A DNA stretch of 64,000 nucleotides from NCBI GenBank assembly GCA_008360975.2, contig CM039182.1, forward strand, positions 57,920,491 through 57,984,490, written 5' to 3'. The position numbers were made by a program, and so were the translations under genes. The stretch comes from Lichenostomus cassidix (lineage: Eukaryota; Chordata; Aves; Passeriformes; Meliphagidae). Of the stretch, positions 12,001 through 27,000 are shown piece after piece. The first letter of the stretch is position 1, and every line of letters begins with the position of its first letter. The notes under the pieces are model-generated. The model ran no database searches. It was not told where the DNA came from and worked only from the letters and a program-made list of their open reading frames with translations.

Positions 12001-15000
12001 CTTGTATAAACCTGGCTTGCAAACAATGCCAGACCCTTGTGTGGCCATCACGTAAATCCTTGCCCACAACAGCTCTATAGCAAGCCACTTATTCAGTCAC
12101 CCACAGCTTGGAAGGCAATGGGCTTCAGATGATCAGAAATTTGCGATGCAACATCAGTAGGCACAAGCAATAATGCTGCTGCTAACTGACATTTCTAGCC
12201 TTTGCACTGTACTAGACACAGGCATTTAACTGGGAAATAATGGTGCTCTTTGTCACAGCACTGCACAAGACTGAAGACAATGTTATTTTGCTTGTGACTG
12301 CTTCTCTCTGCGCTGGGGAAAAGCTACTGGATTCTATCTCTCACAGCTCATGGAGTATATTACCACTGAATACATCAGTGCTAGCACATTTTTTGCTAAA
12401 TTAACATTAATGACTGAACCTATGCATCAAACACAACTCTTGATTTTTGAGAATCAGTAACAGCTTCAGAGAGCTTAATGGAGATGCACAGTAGCATCTA
12501 AACAGGAGATGCTGGTACTAGCTAAAATCCAAATTGGGCCCCAAGGAAGTAGAACACCCCAAAGGGAAAAACAGTTATCTCTGATATTGCAAAGACCGTT
12601 TGATCCTAAAAGCTGATCAAAACTTTAAGTTTCTCATTTTCTTCCACAAAGCATTTTTCTTCTTCATTTGGAACAATGCACTGAACTACATTCATTCAGT
12701 CCATAAATCAACCATAGAATGCACTGGAATAAAAAAGCTGTCTTCAGGACATGGGAAGAGATTCCTTTTCTTACCATCATATAGCTGGCATGCAAGTGTT
12801 GTGATCTTCTGTGTAATTATCATCAGCGGACTATAACAAAGACAGAAACAGTTACATGTCTTGTAATACAAATTATTCCCAACTTTCTCACTGAATGTCT
12901 TTATCCCTTTAAAAGGCATAACTGTATTAGCAACAAGTGGAAAACATCCAATTAAAGTTGAAGGAGGCACTCAGGCATAAGGCAATTGCCTGGGTTCAAA
13001 ACAACCCCACAGTAACTTGCACTGGAATTTTTAATCGCTGTGTGCACACAAAGCCTTATTTTATGTCTCCCTATCGTGCAGCAGTGCAAATTGTAGCTCA
13101 GAAGAAATCACACCACTAGGAAATACCAGCTTCTGCAGCCCACTGAGCTTCCTTTCAGGCAAAGACCAAAATGAAGCCCCATAAAATGCAGCACTAGAAT
13201 ACAGCAGTGCTGCTGTAACACAACTCTGGCTCTTCTTACTGTTACTCTCCTATTGTCTGTCTCCTCAGCGCCCTAAAAAAATGTTGACTCTGCAGATATA
13301 GATGCCTATTTCCCCACATGAATAGCTCTATCAATTAGGACTGTGTGCAAATACCAGAATAGCTGTCAGCACAGCAGTTTCCCCATTGCTTCTTGGCCAT
13401 GCATCTGCGTTGTGAACAGCCTGTACAAGATACACCATCCAATTGGGAATGTATGGCCATGAGGGATCTGGAGCCTCTGAAAACAGGAGCTGGCTGTACC
13501 TGAGCCAGGCTCACAGCCACCCAGCAGCTTCGGTGCCAACTAAACACACAGCATAGAAATAGCCACTATGCCCAGCAGGGCCACTTATATTTCCTGTATC
13601 CAGCTTTACAGAGCTTCTTGGCACGGAAGGCAGATGTGAGCTGCTGCAGCTAAGGAATGGGAACAAAGACAAAACTCTACTTGGTGGCATCAGGGGATGG
13701 TTTCCACAAGGGTGAAGGACACAGCTGAGAGCATTTAGAGGTAGGTAAGAGGAAAGATGGGAGGAAAACCATGGGGACAACTGACCACATCCTCCATCAG
13801 CTGTGGAGCCTTAAACACAAAACCTGGCACTGAACATCTGCAGCACGGAAGGACTCCTGGCAGACAAAGCAAGGGATGAGCAACTGCTCACATTCCTTCT
13901 CCCTCTCTCTCTGCCCTGGGGACACCAGCACAGGGTGCCCAGATCTCTCACAACTGCAATAGCCACAAGATGGGAATGGGTGATGAAGATACACAGCTAT
14001 TTTAAAAGCATTAGTTGTGATGACCATATGTAAAACTAGTCCCACAAAAGAGCTCTGTCTTCACTGAGGATTAATAAAATGGGTTGTCTCATAATTTGAG
14101 AATAAATTAACAGTATTAACCATATGGTGGTTTCTGTTTGAATAAAAATGATGTCTTCAACCTGGAAATTAAAACTCGAGCTTGTACATATTTATTTAAC
14201 TATTTACAGAGTTTCACCAGTATATGGACCTTTTTTAAAGAGATGTAGATCATTCCAAATATTACAGCTATTCATTTTAACTATTGTTATAAATTTTCTG
14301 GAACACAATTAAAGAAAGATGTTGAGGGGTTTTTTTAGTTCAAGCAGTGAGTTTGTCCCACCAATTTCTCAAGGTAAGAAAAAAAAAAAAAAGCTAAAGT
14401 TGCATTCAGTGATGTCTCTGTCTAAAATAACAGTCAAATACTTATGCTCTACAGAGATTTTCAAGAGATTCTGGATCATCCATGACAAATCAACCTACTG
14501 GTTACAATCAAATGTAAACCCAATGGCCAAGAGGAACTGTTCACAACCTGATTATCCCACTAAGATAAATCAAACAGATTTTAAAGATAATTCATATGCT
14601 GAGCATGGTAAACACACTGGCAAAAGACATTCTTTCATTCTGGTCTTTTTTTAAACACTATGGCTGATCTTTTTCAAGAGTCCACAAGTAACTATGTGTG
14701 GGAAATTTGCATTTTCTGCCCAAAACCAGAACATGAAATATCAACAAATTTCTTAATCAGGAACTGCTTTTATAATTTTGTAAGTCTCTACTTGAAATGT
14801 CAGTTTAAAAAGTTAGCACATAAAATTCAGAATAGGCTTAAATATACACTTGAACTGTAACACAGGGGTTTGTACAGCAGCTGTCCTCGGGTCACCTAGT
14901 CCACTGATAGCAACTAAGGAATAAGCAAATTTAATAATGACTTTTCACCTTCCAGATAACTGCAATATTGTCAAATAGTCATTCTCAACTTTTTTCCAAT

Positions 15001-18000
15001 TAATCTTTCAAGACAAGAGATTTATAGGCTGTTTTTACCATTATCTTTAACATCCTGTTTCTCGAAGTAGATTTTCCCAGACAAAATTTAGCTTTGCTTT
15101 CAAAGATACAAAACCCCTAATCCTTTGAGTATATGAAAAGGCAATTTTTTTAAATCCTTAAGAAAGACAGAGGCTGTCAGTGAACCAAGCAGTTCTACTG
15201 CAATAAACACAATTTTTTATTTTGTCAGTGTTTGACCTTTTTAGCTTTATGAGGGAGCACTAACACTTGTTTCAAATTGGTTCAATTTTTTGCATATGTT
15301 TCTTATGGCAAGCACTTCACGCCAATATTGAAGTGGATAACTTTAAACCTCAGGCTCTGAGCCAAAACCGTATGACTTTTAAGCGTCTAAATTTAGACAC
15401 TTGTCTTAGACAAGGCCCCCGTGGTAAGCCAGAGAGAACCAAAATGCAAACAATCCGAGGGCAACAGGAGTAAAGCCTGCACTGAAATCATGCAATATAT
15501 AAACACAGAGGAGAGAGGTTCTCCTCATCTATATTAGGAATTCATTGCCTCATTGATGGCACATTGTAAGCCAACAGAACACGTCAGCCTTTCCTGCATT
15601 TTAATCAGCAGAGATGAACAGTCTGTCTCCCTCAAATCTCAGCTCCAGAGGAGACAAGGGAGAGCAAAAGTTATGCTTCTGACAAGGCGAGTGGGAAGGA
15701 GAGCCACTGAGTGCATTAGATACCTTCTGTTCTGCCTCCTGACATCATCATATTACACGTCATACATATTTTCCAGGGTGGCTGGAAAGTGGGCCAGCAG
15801 TAAGGGACATGGGGGTTCTTTACAACAGCAGCTGAACATGAGCCAGTGTGTGGCCAGGTGGCCAAGAAGACCAATGGCATCCTGGCCTATGTCAGGAGTA
15901 TTGTGGCCAAAAGGACTAGAGAAGTGATTCTTCCTCTCTACTTGGCACTGGTGAGGCTGCACCTCAAGTCCTGTGTTCAGTTCTGGGCCCCTCAATTCAG
16001 GGGACATTGAAGTGCTGGAGCATATCCATAGAAGGGCAACAAAGACGGGGAAGGGTCTGGAGCACAAGTCCAATGAGGAGTGACTGAGGGAGCTGGGTTT
16101 GTTTAGCCTTGAGGAAAGGAGTCTCAGTGGGGCCCTTGTCACTCTCTACAACTGCCTGAAAGGAGGCTGTTGCCAAATGAGGGTCGGTCTCTTCTCCCAG
16201 GCAACCAGGGATAAAACTGGAGGACACAGCACTAAGCTGCTCTAGGGGAAGTTACGGTTAGACATTCAATGAAATTTCTCACAGAAAGGGTGACTAGACA
16301 TTGGAATGGACTTCCCAGGGAGGTGGTGAAGTCACCATCCCTGGAGGTGTTTAAGGAAAGACTGGATGTGACACTCAGTGCCATGGTCTGGCTGACACAG
16401 CAGTGTACAGTCAGTTGGACTTGACGATCTCAGATGCCTTTTCCGACTTAATTGATCCTGTCATCTGTTCTCTATGCTACTCAGGAAGATGGAAACCTGC
16501 TGTCCCGTGGCAATGGGATGACACACAGTAAATCTTTCACGAGATCAGTGTCAGGTACCAGTTAACACATCACAAAAAGGGTAAGCAAAGTTTCAGGTGA
16601 ACAAGGAGCATCTTCCTCCCTTCTCCCTCACCTGCCTACCATTCCCCATGGACTTGATCTCAGGAGGAACATGTCTTTACTGCAGGAAAAGGCAGAGCAC
16701 AACAAAATAATGACAGCATTAGAGCCCTATTTTAATGGGGGGAAAGGCAGAGGGAGAATCATAAATTCCTGAACATGTGAGTTTTGCTTATTAAAACTTT
16801 GAAATACCAGAGCATTGAATTGCCATTTCTATTCAGCTTCTCAGGCAAGCTCCAACTTAAACAGCAATACGTTGAGTAAGTCAATACATTAAATACAGCA
16901 CCATATCACACATAGTCAATTGTTTCCTACATGATACTGTTTTAACCCTTAGACTCTACTGGAAAAAGTCAGTAGTACTAAAAACAAGATAGGAAGTTAA
17001 CAAAATGATAAAACTTCCAATCCCTTTTCTTACTTTCAAATTTTGTGATGCACAGGTTATTGGAGAGGGGCAATTTTGAATTTAAAACAAAATCTACCTA
17101 CTACACTTGCACTTACAGATTAAGCACAAAGCTTATCCCTAGGAAGGAAGCATTTGAAATAAAACACATTTAGAAGCCTAAACAACTTGCAATCCATCAT
17201 ATTTGAACACCTACCAATTGCTTTGTAGCCACATGCTGAGTGGTGATTCCACACCCTTTCTACATGTCCTATTAAATTTTACAGTTACAAACTACCACAG
17301 AAACACAGAATTTGATCTGTGTGTGGTGTGATTTCCCCTCCCTTCTCATGTTTTATATATTAGATATGAGTTTAATCTTAGGTTGTAGCTGCATTTTACC
17401 TCCTACACACAAACCATAGTGGCCAAATTTTAACTTAAAAAAAAAAAGCCAAGAAATTGACCCAGGGACAATTTTATGTTTCAAGGCATCTAATGTAAGG
17501 TAAAGACAGCTTTGGGTTTTTGTTTACTTCATGTTAGATGCTTTGAAAAATAACACAAGACTAAGATGCAACAGTTTACTCCCCTAAATAAACCTTCCAA
17601 ACAAAAACATACCAGTTAATGTAATCTTTAAATACAGCTTGCCCCAATGCAATAAATTTGCCACAAGCACAGGTCAGTGGAAGTAAAGATGTTTTTTTTG
17701 TAGACTGCTGTGGGGAACCTCACGACATCACAGGTTGGCTTCTGCATTGAGCAAGCTTCGATGCTTATTGGAGAAAAGACGTTTTTCAAGCACAGTCTGC
17801 TTGACCTTAGGTAATCCCATGGAGGAGTCTGGCACATGCTTGCTAGAAATAGTTTCCACTGACCTGATTTCACTAAGAGAGGAGGTGGAGTCAAAAGGCT
17901 CATAGCAGACAAGACTCCAAAACAGCAACATTTATTTCAGGGTTACCTCTGTAGTGCTGAAGCCATGACAAGAGGTTCACACAGTCACACCCTGCTGTGA

Positions 18001-21000
18001 CAGTAACCATGTTGACAAGGGGATGGCCAAGCTGGCAGGAGGCTTGTACTTTTGCTTTCGATGGTAAAAGGAAGAAGTACTGAAGTACATCAGAGGAAAA
18101 ACACTTCACTGAACACAGTTGCACCTCCAAAGCAACTCACAATTTCCTTCGTGCGCTGATGTGCTGCACTTGGGTGGGTGTGTGTGTGTGTGTGGGTGTG
18201 TGTGTGTGTGTGTTTGTGTGCAAGCTCCCAAACAGTATTTCTTAAGCCTTCATGGTAGAAGCATTTCACTTAAAAGAGTGTTTAATTTGGAGAAGTGTCC
18301 TGGGATGCACTAGATGCACGGAGATCTCTAGTAGTGATTGCCTGCTTGAATTTTGCCTAGTTCCACACTGCAGTTCTTGCAGGCCTCCTGTGTATCCAGT
18401 GGTAAGTGATCTTAGGGCTCTTTCAAGGGAACAAGCACCCAGCCAAGCAGCAAAGCAGCAAACAGGTGTGGAAAACAGATTGACCTCCCCTTACTCACTC
18501 TGCACCTGTGCTGCTGCACTGCCTCTGGGGACCAGCTGCACACCAAAGTAACCCAGCACTGCTGGAACAGACACTGCAGCATGCAGTACTGCATGTCATA
18601 CATTTAGAAGACAAGAAAAGAAAAATAACCAACTGAACTTGCAGGACCAGACAGCACTTCTGCACTGGGTTTCAACAGAGTACATCTATCTTTGCTTTCA
18701 TCAGCAAATGTATTTCCTTTGTGAAAAACGGCAGCTGTACTTTTATTCTTCCCTTTTGTGGTTGATACCAAAAGCCACGGAGAGATGAAAAAAACAGCAA
18801 CAAAGCACTAAACATCCAGCAAAAATTCACTGCCTGAAGTGACACTTGTTACTGAAGTATCTGATCGTATATATGGCTTTTCAAGAGGGCTCTCTCAATG
18901 ATCATCCCTTTCTAGGTGGTTTGGTGAGAATGCTGCTGCTGTTCTGCATTTGGGATAGGGCGAACACAGAGGTGTCTGGAGAGTGATATCCACCAAAGCA
19001 CTTGTGTAAGAGCTACAGATTTGACACATGCGGGGAGGAAAACTGCTCAAGTCTCCCAGATAAATCGGCTGTGGTCTGTCTAAGAACAACAGAAGATCGA
19101 AAGCTGTACCAGTGTGAGTGGCGATTTTCAAAAACTGAGTTTCTTTCCTGTAAGGAATGGCAGCAAGAATCATAGAATCACTAATACTGGAAAAGTCGTC
19201 TAGGATCATTGGGTCCAGCTGTTAACCCAGCACTGCCACCTCACCACTAAACCATGTCCCCAAGTGCCATAACTACATGTATTTGGAACACTTCCAGGGA
19301 TGGCGAGTCTACCATTTCCCTGGGCAGCCTGTTCCAATGCTTGAAAACATTTTCCATGAAGAAACTTTTTCTAATATCCAATCAAAACCTCTCCTGACCA
19401 ATCTAAACCTGAGGCCATTTCCCCTTGTCCTGTCACTTGTTACATGGGAGAAGTGACTTAGCCTAGCCTTGCTACAACCTCCTTTCAAGCAGCTGTAAAG
19501 AGCAATAAGGCCCCTCCTGCTCTCCAGGCTAAACAACCCCAGCTCTCTCAGCCTCTACTCATATATGAAAGAACTCACACATGCATGTTCATTCTCTGAC
19601 ATTGCATTGAATAACCTGCAACATTAGGAAATTTTGCTCAGACACTGCAAGGATTCAAAGAGGAAACTAAAAAGCTCTACAGCCTTAATCAAGCAAAGGA
19701 TTGAAACAGACACAAGTTCCATATCTTCTGAATTTCATCCAGAGGATCACATGCATCTGGCATTTGTTCTTGAAGCTTGCTAGATTGAAACCCTATTACT
19801 GGTTTCCAAAAATCAGAATCAAGATTCCTTATTTTGAACTATTTTTTCCTTAAATCTATCATATCATTATATTCAATCTGAGCCTGTGATACAATGGGAA
19901 AAACCACAAACTTTATGACATTATTACTGTTTTTATAAAGTTGTATAGGCAGGCAACTTACCAGCATAATCCTCTTAGCAGAAAGAAGAAGAAAAGAAGA
20001 AGAAATAAGAGAGAGAAAGAGTTAGGATTTAATTTTTCCAGGTACAATGTACAAATGTCATGGCAAGCCAAGCAAAATAAAACATGCATGTTTTGCTCAA
20101 AGATTGATTTGAATTAAGGGGGAAGCACAGGATTCAATTACTGTACAACTAGTGTTCAAAAACGAATAGTTTTTTGGGAAAGTAGTAAAGAGAAAATTCC
20201 TAAATTATATCACCACTTATTTGAGAAACAATATAATTGAAAGAAATTTGGTAAAATATATAGGCATTTTTAAAAAGTAATTAAAATTGAAGTAACGAGC
20301 TGGAACTGGTTTTCCTTAAAACCTGGCAGTAGTTTAAAAAAAAGAAAAACAGTTTTTCCTTAAGTACTATGCAATAAATGAAAAACTCTTAAACCAAGAA
20401 ATAGCTGCAAGCAGCTTGAGTACAGTCCTGCCTGTGGGTCTCAGTGACCAAACCTACCTTTTGCAGGAGCTAAAAATTAACTAATAACCAGTAACAAGTC
20501 CCTTATTTCTGATTTCATAACCTGGAAGTGATGTGCCACAGTGTGATCTTTCATTTTTCAGTTTGCTTAAGATATGACTCAAAAGTTACCTTGTTCTCTC
20601 CATCTCTACCTGCATTTTACAAACTCTGTTCTCAAAATGGGAGGGCTCCAAAAAATTGCATAACCAATTACTACTACTAGAAACAGCCCCAAAAATGTAT
20701 TTGCAAGCACACATCAAAAGGGTTATGCATGCAAGTTACGCATGCACTTGACCACAAAGCAGGTCAAGAGAGCAAAGGAGGAATACTGGCTTTCAGCACT
20801 GACGCTGGGAAACACTCACTGATCATCTGGCTCATCACTCCAGGGAACTGACATTGGAAAACTGATAGCACCAGAACCACTAGCCACCTTCACCAGAAAT
20901 GGTGGGAGGCTGGGGAGAGATGAGCATAAATCTAAGGATTCTGTCTCAGTTGTTTCTGAAGGCCTGAGGGAGAACTTCAATGCCATCCTCCCAGCCAGGT

Positions 21001-24000
21001 CCCTCTCCTAATGCTTCCCTATTAACACATGCTAGAGATGAGGAACGATCAAAAATGGGAGAACGAGCAAGAGGAGGTTCAGTAGCTGCTCACACATGAT
21101 ATAACTGTGGCCAGGGAGTATATTTTGTCTCTCTCTAGGTCATCGCATCTGTTCAGGTGGGTGCACAAAGCCTCAGTGGGCACATACAGCTGATAAAAAC
21201 AGGTTTTAAGACAGATTTATGAGGCTGATCTGAGTTTCAATACTTTGGATTGCAAGTTTTTATTGATACCCCTACAGTACTTTTATTTATTCTTGGCTTT
21301 TAAAATATACCATGAAGGTGCAGTTCATATCCATAGTACATTTTCCACTTGTTTACTACTTGGCAGTTTTATATTTGAGTGAAGTTTAGGAATTAGTGTG
21401 TATCTTCAAGGACCACAACAAAATCAAATAACAGAGTAAATTCAGATATTATTCTTTCACCACCATTATTATCCTTGAGCTCATCATTAAATAGGAGCAG
21501 TTCCTTTTTCATTAAGGGAGCAGAATACGCTACCTAGTCCATAAAAAACAATCACCATTTCTCTTCTTCCACCCCTAGTCTCAGCTGGATCTTTATTAAA
21601 TGTATTCAGAGAGACAGAGCTAATATGCCTCACAGTGCATTTCTGAACACACTATTCAGAAAAGCATGATTTCTCACATTTCTCTCTCTTTGTCTCTTAC
21701 ACACACAGAGCTATAGCATTCCAATTCCATTTATAGGCTTTCTTTGAGGACATGCTTTTGTGTACTAAAAGAACTGCAGAAAAAATTACAGAACTAAATT
21801 TCTTTAAACATGTGAGTTCCCATTACTGCATAACAAAAACACTCCAGGAGTTTGAGAGAAACTTGCCCTGTACCACGTAAAATTTAATTAAATGCTTAAA
21901 CCCACTGCCTCAAAGAGAGAGACACATGTTCAAAGACAGCAAAAAGCTTCAATCTCCTACTCTGTGTCTGTAAGATGACAGAGACTTGGAAGAGTCACGT
22001 ACAATGTATTGTGTGAGTTTACAGAAATTTTTCATGGTGTATTACTAATTACTCTGTATTCAGACATTCAATTAAACAACTGGAATACAGATTACCATGC
22101 TGGTTTTAAATCATGCAAAAGCACACCTTCCTCTCACAAACAAAACACACAGGGTTAGCTGTCTCTGTGTTTGCAAAGCATCCTCTACTGCTTCTCTGAG
22201 TGGAATCAGAGACTACAGTATATATGAAAACCACTGTTTCACAGAACTCATGGCATAGAAATTGTTGTGCCGTTTAAGCAGCAGCCACAACCTGCCCCCA
22301 TGAGAAAACCTGTAAGACCAGTGCTGACAACCCAGGCTGGTCTCTTGTCTCTCTGCCTGGGTTACTCATCCAGCTCCACCAGCAACTCACCCCTGCCCAA
22401 GTCCTGCCTCGCACCTGGGAAACACCTTCCCAGCTGGAGCTTCAAGATAAATCAGAATGGGGGAAAGGAGACACAGAGCTGACAGCTGTGCTTAGGATGT
22501 TGGAAGGAGAGCAGCCCACCCCACCTCTCAAAGGAGAGACCACCAGGGAGCAGAGCACCAGCCATATAAGAATTCCTACAGCTCCAGAGAGAGATTGTGC
22601 AACTTATCCTGCCAGGCTGCTCTGCATGGAAGCCTAGCTAACTACGCTCTACCTTCCTAACTACATAGTGCCTAGCAAGAAAACAGTAGAAACAATGAGT
22701 CAGTGCAAAAATCATACTGTGTTTATGCCTTCTTAAAAAAAACAAAAGGGAAAAAACCCAAACAAACAAACAAACAAAAAAATTACAACAAAAGCCTCAG
22801 AAAAAGCTTAAGGGAAACCAAACTGCAGGTGCTCCACAAATAACAGAAGAATTATTCTTACAACTTACTGAAATCAACTAATACTGATTGACACATGAAC
22901 CAGTTTGCAGACTCACTCACCCGGAAAAATCTGTAGTGAGAATACCATAATGAAATATGTATATTCGGCTTATGTGGCACAATGTGAGGTATCCCATAGC
23001 TACGACAAAGGAGTACCTAAAAACATAACACACAGAACACATAGTTACCAACACAAGTACCAACAAGAACCAGAATCACTCAAATTGGGTTTTGTTTGTT
23101 TTGATTTTTTCAAATCAGATCATTAACAAGTCTGAAACTACGCTACAAGACCTGGAAGAAATTCTCAAAGGGGACTGCTGGTTTTGTATACCCAGCTAAA
23201 ACCTTACAGAGATGTCTCCTCACTCTGGTAGTGGGGAAAAAATGAAAGAAGAAATAGGATCAATTCAAGTTACACAATTCAGTTTCAATGCTTCCATTTT
23301 CACATATTATTTTGAAATTTCTGATTGACTCAAGTATTTGAAACCAGATTATACTGTATGTCAGTCACGGAAGTTATCCACTGCATTTTTTATCTAGAAA
23401 TGTCCTTTTTTTAGAACTCTTCCTCAGATCTAGCAGAGACTAAAATGTTTCAAGTTTAAGGTAATCTTTCTCTTGTGATTTTGTATAAAGGCATGTGATG
23501 TCACATAGCCTAATCTTTTCAGCTCTCCATGCTGAACCACACCATCATCCAGAAAAATCATAAAGTCATATAGGTTGGCAAGGACCTATAAGATCACTGT
23601 GTCCAACTGAAAAAGCATTGTCAGGTAGGATGTGACAAATTCACTCTGTGTTTCAAGATGATAGCAAACTTCTGTTAGGCAGGGCAGTAGCATGATTCTT
23701 TTTCTCTTAACAGTTGAACAGTCTGAAAATTTAAAATATTGCAGTGTCTGCATGGGTAGATGCAGCCTTTCATACAAGTAACTTCTCCCTGTATTTATGT
23801 AAGCAAGAAAGAGGATACTGGGGAGGAAAGAAGCCATGGATGTTTGGAGAGAGATTGACACTTGAAAGAAACTATACAGTGCAATGGAGAGCTGGGACAC
23901 CAGAAAGAAAGGCTTGCACCACATGGACAGGCCAGGACCATGTCTACTGGTGTCCTCTATAGCAGAGGTTATCCGTGTGGGGTAGAAGAGACAAAGACCA

Positions 24001-27000
24001 ACAGCCTATAGAGCAAGATGACACATCCTGCATGCCTGGTAGGGCCAAACCTCAGGAGGCTGGTAAGCACACATTGGCAAGCAGGATCCCCTCTGGACCC
24101 ATGAGGGCACCCACCACAGGGGACAGCTAAAGGTGAAATCAGACAAGAGGATCAGTCAGCAGACAACTGAAAAAGAGCCAGGCCTTTGTCAAATTATGGC
24201 TGGGTTTAAAAGAAATGAGTTTTTTCTCCCTGGGGACTAATAAACTGCAGTGTGAGTGACACTGATGGATCGCAAGGCAACCTGCAGGTCATGTGGCCCA
24301 GAGCAAACAGCTGGATGAAAGGCAGACTGCAGGGACATGACAGATCCTTCAGAAGATTCAGGGTAGAATTTATTGTATTTTATCTGGGTCAGGCATCCTG
24401 TCCTGCCTCAGCAAAGACCTTGGATTCCCCCCTCATCAACAGAGAATGGCAAGCATCTGTCCAAAGGCAAGGCACCCAGCTCGGACGTGTAACAGTGATA
24501 GACAGGATGAAGGATCTAAAATAAGCCTCCATGCTGAAGTGTAAAGCGTTTAGATTGAAAGGGGGGCAAGCAGGGAGAGATACACTGAACTGCTGCTGCA
24601 GATGGGAGCATTTCAGATGCTGGTTTAGTTTGTCCATTTATAAGCCTTGAAGGCTAGCAGCTTCACCAGAGACCAAACTAGCACAAAATAACCAGGCGAA
24701 AGTGTATGAAGGTTAAATTATGCAGTTTATTTCATTTGTTCTCTTCCACTGCATTTTTTGGACGGGGGGGCTGGGGGGGCAAATAGCCAAATCTTGAAGC
24801 CCCACTCTGAAGGATCCAGTACCTTTACAGGCCCCCTGTATAAAAAGGTCCCAGACCTCAAAGTGACATTGCTGAAACTTACTCTCATGCAGTTTGAATA
24901 CATTGTTATTTTGCCAAAATTAGTAACATGGATGCATTTCGAGTCACACTGCTATGGCTAGTGGAATACAATAGAAAATTCCTAATCCAATCCTCCCCCA
25001 GACCTTCTGAGGTTTTTCAGCATGTTGGATTGACATTTCACATTGAGTCAAATCAACACATGACTATCTTGCAGCAGTGGGCAACGTTATAGGAACTGGC
25101 TTAATTTGTGTTTAACTATACAGCTATTTTTCCCATTGTGGCTAATTGCCTAAAGATGAAGAGTGAGGGAGATTCCTGTTAAAGCTGTGACCTTTTCCTT
25201 ATCAGCACCCCAACTTGTCTAGGAAGATGTAAATAACTGTTGGATAATTCCTTTGTAGACTTGATTCCTCTGATCTACAGTCACTAACTCCTGCATTTCC
25301 CTCAAGTGACAGGCAGGGACAATGACCAGGAAACCATAATGCAAATTTTTAACACCTCTTTATTTTGGTCTCTGGATGGCATTTCTTTAACAAACTTTGT
25401 CCAGTTACCTTTTTTTTTTTTTTTTTGGTGAAATTATTAATTACCTCTGGACTTCGCATTCTGGGACAGAGTGGAAAAAATACCTTCTTAATACCTTATC
25501 TTTGTGGTGCAAAATGCTGGTGACTGCTGTAGACGGGCTTGTTTTTTATAGTTCACATTTCTAAATAATCTTAGAAAAATCATAAGTAGGGTTCCCATTT
25601 AGATATTAGAGAGGGGTTTCTTCAGAAAAAAAAGGAAGGCAAGAGGATTTTCTGAACATCAGACCCTCAGACAGCCCTGGCCTTGAAGGCAAGTGAAGAA
25701 AGGTTTCTGTTCCCCAGTGCAGACTGATGTGGATTATGAGCATTGAGCAGCAGCTACAGAAACAGCCAGACACTGCGGAGACAGAAATCACCTGTAACAC
25801 CCAAACCAGAAGCTTCTACTTCAAAGCAATAACAATTCTGGTATTTCCTACTTTTTCACAAAACCCAGTACCAAAAGCAAGACCTCATTTTGAGGATTGC
25901 TAAGCTAAGCTGGCACAGTGACCTTATTTGAACTACCTAACTCAAGAGTAAGTGGAAAATACCTGAAGGCCAAACAGCAAGGGGGAAAACACATTAAAAA
26001 ATATTATCAAATCAGTCTGGAAGAATATAAGACCAAGGAGAATGACTTCATTATGTTTAAGAAACCAAAGGTTTGTCCATAAATTATTAAGCCTGCAAAA
26101 GTCAAATTTTAAGGCCAGCAATTTCACAGGAAAATGCAATACATCAATCCAAAAAAACCACAAATTGAGATTACAGCTGCTTCAGTAACTCCATGAACAA
26201 TGCTCCTGCAAGTAACTGGGAAAGAGAAAAGGAAAGAAGGTGCTTCTAAAAAATCCTTCATGATTCTCCCTGAAAACAGAGACGTTGTCAGAGAAGCAGC
26301 AGCAGACTTGCAGACACATCAGCTCACCTGTGGATGTTGGGGATACTTGCCATATTCATAATGCCATAGTTCATCATCACCAGGACAAAAAGGTGAATGG
26401 AATACCTTGAAGACAACAAAGTGAGTATTTAGTCAATTTCTATGTTACCAGGAAGTGCTGGCAGTTCAGAGCAAGAGTACATTTTTCCATACAAATGACA
26501 TAAATGTGATGTCATATCAGGGTACCAGTAAACATGGATTGCCACATGACATCTTTATAGCCTGACTATCCAACACAGACTGATACTTATTGAAAAGATA
26601 TTATCCATACATTTAACTGAAAGAGTAGCCTGGCTCAAAGTACCCATTCAAGTTCAATACATCTTTTCTAAAAGAGGTTCACAGCAGACTGGTGTGGCTT
26701 CAACTTCCAGAACAAACATCGCAAATTAAATTAAATACTTCGCTTAAAAATACTTTCATGAGTCATTTTACTTTGAGGGTTTGGAATCGTTATATTGGTT
26801 AAGATTTTTTTTTAAGGTAGCATTAAGAGCCTTGAGATTGAAAAGATGTAATCCAGAAAAGCTGATACAAAGTTTGAAAAAAATATTTTTACCCACGTCT
26901 TGTCTAAATAGTGACTAAATACTCACCACCCAAAGCAGAAGACAGCAAAGTATATTCCAAAGAGGGTGGCAAATGCATGGCGAACAGCGGAGTTGGCATG

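Larger units (their letters stand above)
10501..12774 (-). other. MBOAT1: MBOAT1 intron 5
   Basis: A 2.3-kb intron with two small duplications (11282-11365 and 11605-11664). No mobile element family or gene was recognised. Confidence 0.9.
12831..22920 (-). other. MBOAT1: MBOAT1 intron 4
   Basis: A 10.1-kb intron with two CR1 fragments in opposite orientations (15776-16460 and 19165-19562), a GT microsatellite (18171-18220), a purine-rich tract (19979-20021) and an A-rich tract (22736-22790). No additional exon is needed, because exons 4 and 5 join in phase through Gly137. Confidence 0.9.
23017..26327 (-). other. MBOAT1: MBOAT1 intron 3
   Basis: A 3.3-kb intron with a short CR1 tail (23553-23612), a G-run cluster at about 24762-24779 and a 17-T run at 25410-25426. 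No gene was recognised. Confidence 0.9.

Noticed and set aside
15553..16142. 124- and 129-codon open frames on opposite strands
   Set aside because: They run into or lie in a CR1 3' fragment and are by-products of repeat sequence.
22905..23126. Plus-strand open frame of 73 codons
   Set aside because: It is the reverse strand of MBOAT1 exon 4.
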